Source: Planctomycetaceae bacterium (GTDB lineage: Bacteria; Planctomycetota; Planctomycetia; Pirellulales; Pirellulaceae). From it: a DNA stretch of 8,913 nt. The DNA lies in the NCBI GenBank assembly GCA_002702965.1, contig PADE01000206.1, positions 16,490-25,402 of the forward strand, written 5' to 3'. The position numbers were made by a program, and so were the translations under genes. The notes beneath the pieces are model-generated. The model was not told the origin of the DNA and made no database searches. It saw only the letters and a program-made list of their open reading frames with translations. This document shows positions 7,952-8,913 of the stretch, piece after piece; positions within the stretch are counted from its first letter, which is position 1, and every line of letters begins with the position of its first letter.

Positions 7952-8913
7952 ATGAAACGCCTGCTGGGAATGCTGTTGGTCGTAGGACTGGTCGAGTGTG
8001 GTCCGTCGGTAACGCTGGCGGCAGAGATCGAACCGAATGCGCAGCGGGACGCGGTCGCCGACCTCAAAGGGGCCAGACGGAAGGCACTCCGTCGTCAGCG
8101 CCGTGTGATCTTCAACGACGACACGTACGAACTCAGTCGCGACGACGCCGATACTCCCGAGGGTTTTCTCAAGCGTCGTCTCCAGCCGCTGGTCGGTACC
8201 CACGTCGATACGATTGCCTGGTCGATTCTCGGTGGCTGGGCGGACGCGCCCGTGTACGACAGCAAACTACAGCCGATTTACGGCGACGCGCATGGGGCTC
8301 CGCCGGAGTACTGGAACCAGGTCACCAGGAACGTCAAGGCGTTGATCGCATCCGGCCGTTGCCCGCTGCAGGTCGTGATTGATTTTGCCCATCAGAATCA
8401 GATGGAGTTGTTCGCCTCGGTGCGGATGAACGATTGTCATGACAGCTTCATTCCCGGCGGGATCACGTTGTGGAAGAAAGCCCATCCGGAATTGCTGGTT
8501 GACGCCGGTGACGTGTCGCCCGACAAGGACCAGCATCCGCTGGGGTTGTATGTGATCGCACAGGACTGGACACACCAACAAGTCCGCGATCGCAAGTTCG
8601 AGATCATCGAGGAAGTTTGTCGGCGCTATGACATCGACGGCCTCAATCTCAACTATATTCGTCACCCCGTTTTCTTCAGCCGTACCATGCGCGGACAACC
8701 GGTGACGGAGCAACAGACACAGATCATGACCACGTTCATGCGACGGATCCGCCGGATGGCCGAGACGGAAGGCGCCCGCCGTGGCCGCCCGATCCTCATC
8801 GCGGCGACCGTTCCGGACAGTCTTCGGCTGGCGCGGGATGTGGGACTGGACGTGAGAACCTGGATCGACCAGGGCCTCGTGGACTACGTCTGCCCGTCGC
8901 TCTCCTGGCCGCA
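7952..8913 (+). CDS. Secreted GHL10-like TIM-barrel protein (3' partial)
   Basis: The frame runs open from ATG 7952 through the right edge, giving 320 complete codons and no stop. AAGGGG at 7939-7944, seven bases before the ATG, is a plausible weak ribosome binding site. The N-terminus has a basic start (MKR), a hydrophobic core (LLGMLLVVGLV) and a likely signal peptidase I site around TLAA-EIEP. The rest reads as a glycoside-hydrolase-like TIM barrel of the GHL10 type: VIFNDDTYE, VDTIAWSILGG, MELFASVRMNDCHDSF (strand with a conserved RMNDxHD), then YDIDGLNLNYIRHPVFF (strand ending in an Asn/Arg-rich motif like DGI.LDY.RyP) and ILIAATVPDS. The last residues, GLDVRTWIDQGLVDYVCPSL, match the beginning of the partial protein at the left edge, so the missing part may also carry a sandwich and propeller. 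It probably hydrolyses or binds an extracellular glycan; the substrate and catalytic residues are not established. Confidence 0.88.
   Translation, partial: MKRLLGMLLVVGLVECGPSVTLAAEIEPNAQRDAVADLKGARRKALRRQRRVIFNDDTYELSRDDADTPEGFLKRRLQPLVGTHVDTIAWSILGGWADAPVYDSKLQPIYGDAHGAPPEYWNQVTRNVKALIASGRCPLQVVIDFAHQNQMELFASVRMNDCHDSFIPGGITLWKKAHPELLVDAGDVSPDKDQHPLGLYVIAQDWTHQQVRDRKFEIIEEVCRRYDIDGLNLNYIRHPVFFSRTMRGQPVTEQQTQIMTTFMRRIRRMAETEGARRGRPILIAATVPDSLRLARDVGLDVRTWIDQGLVDYVCPSLSWP

Noticed and set aside
7952..8040. Possible lipoprotein signal at the Cys in GLVECG
   Set aside because: The residue before Cys is Glu, which does not fit a lipobox. A signal peptidase I site further on (TLAA) fits better.
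7591..8382. Plus-strand open frame of 263 codons crossing the divergent promoter region
   Set aside because: It overlaps the 5' part of the TIM-barrel gene in another frame and the start of secA on the other strand. The translation is low-complexity and Arg-rich, without a domain.

Overview
The window is GC-rich and densely coded. It looks like chromosome from a planctomycete, most plausibly a Pirellulales-type marine or freshwater heterotroph. This is an inference from three things: a cluster of secreted, paralogous TIM-barrel and beta-propeller proteins of the glycoside-hydrolase-like type, a PL1-type pectate lyase with a calcium-repeat tail, and weak or absent Shine-Dalgarno sequences. No rRNA, tRNA, IS element or CRISPR array was seen.

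Layout from left to right. (1) Positions 1-2199, plus strand: the 3' part of a large multidomain protein, with the end of a glycoside-hydrolase-like TIM barrel, a beta-sandwich, a beta-propeller and a C-terminal beta-sandwich. It is cut by the left edge. (2) Positions 2196-3641, plus strand: a secreted protein made only of the propeller and the C-terminal sandwich. It is paralogous to the second half of gene 1 and joined to it by a 4-base ATGA overlap. (3) Positions 3673-5061, minus strand, convergent with gene 2: a secreted polysaccharide lyase family 1 enzyme with two C-terminal DxDxDG calcium loops. (4) Positions 5062-5361: about 300 bases without a gene, holding a perfect small palindrome and a 15-base-period direct repeat. 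(5) Positions 5362-7692, minus strand: a divergent, shortened SecA ATPase that keeps the motor motifs, lacks the C-terminal zinc motif and has an altered two-helix-finger loop. It looks like an accessory SecA rather than the housekeeping one. (6) Positions 7693-7951: a divergent promoter region. (7) Positions 7952-8913, plus strand: the 5' part of a secreted TIM-barrel protein, cut by the right edge.

Gene 7 and gene 1 are homologous, and each is cut at nearly the same place in the barrel. The last 25 or so residues of gene 7 align with the first residues of gene 1. The window therefore spans almost exactly one unit between two copies of the same family. Genes 1, 2, 3 and 7 would act outside the cytoplasm on polysaccharides; the lyase chemistry is well supported, but the substrates of the other three are unknown. 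The accessory SecA among these exported proteins invites the idea of a dedicated export route, but the window contains no partner gene that would prove it.
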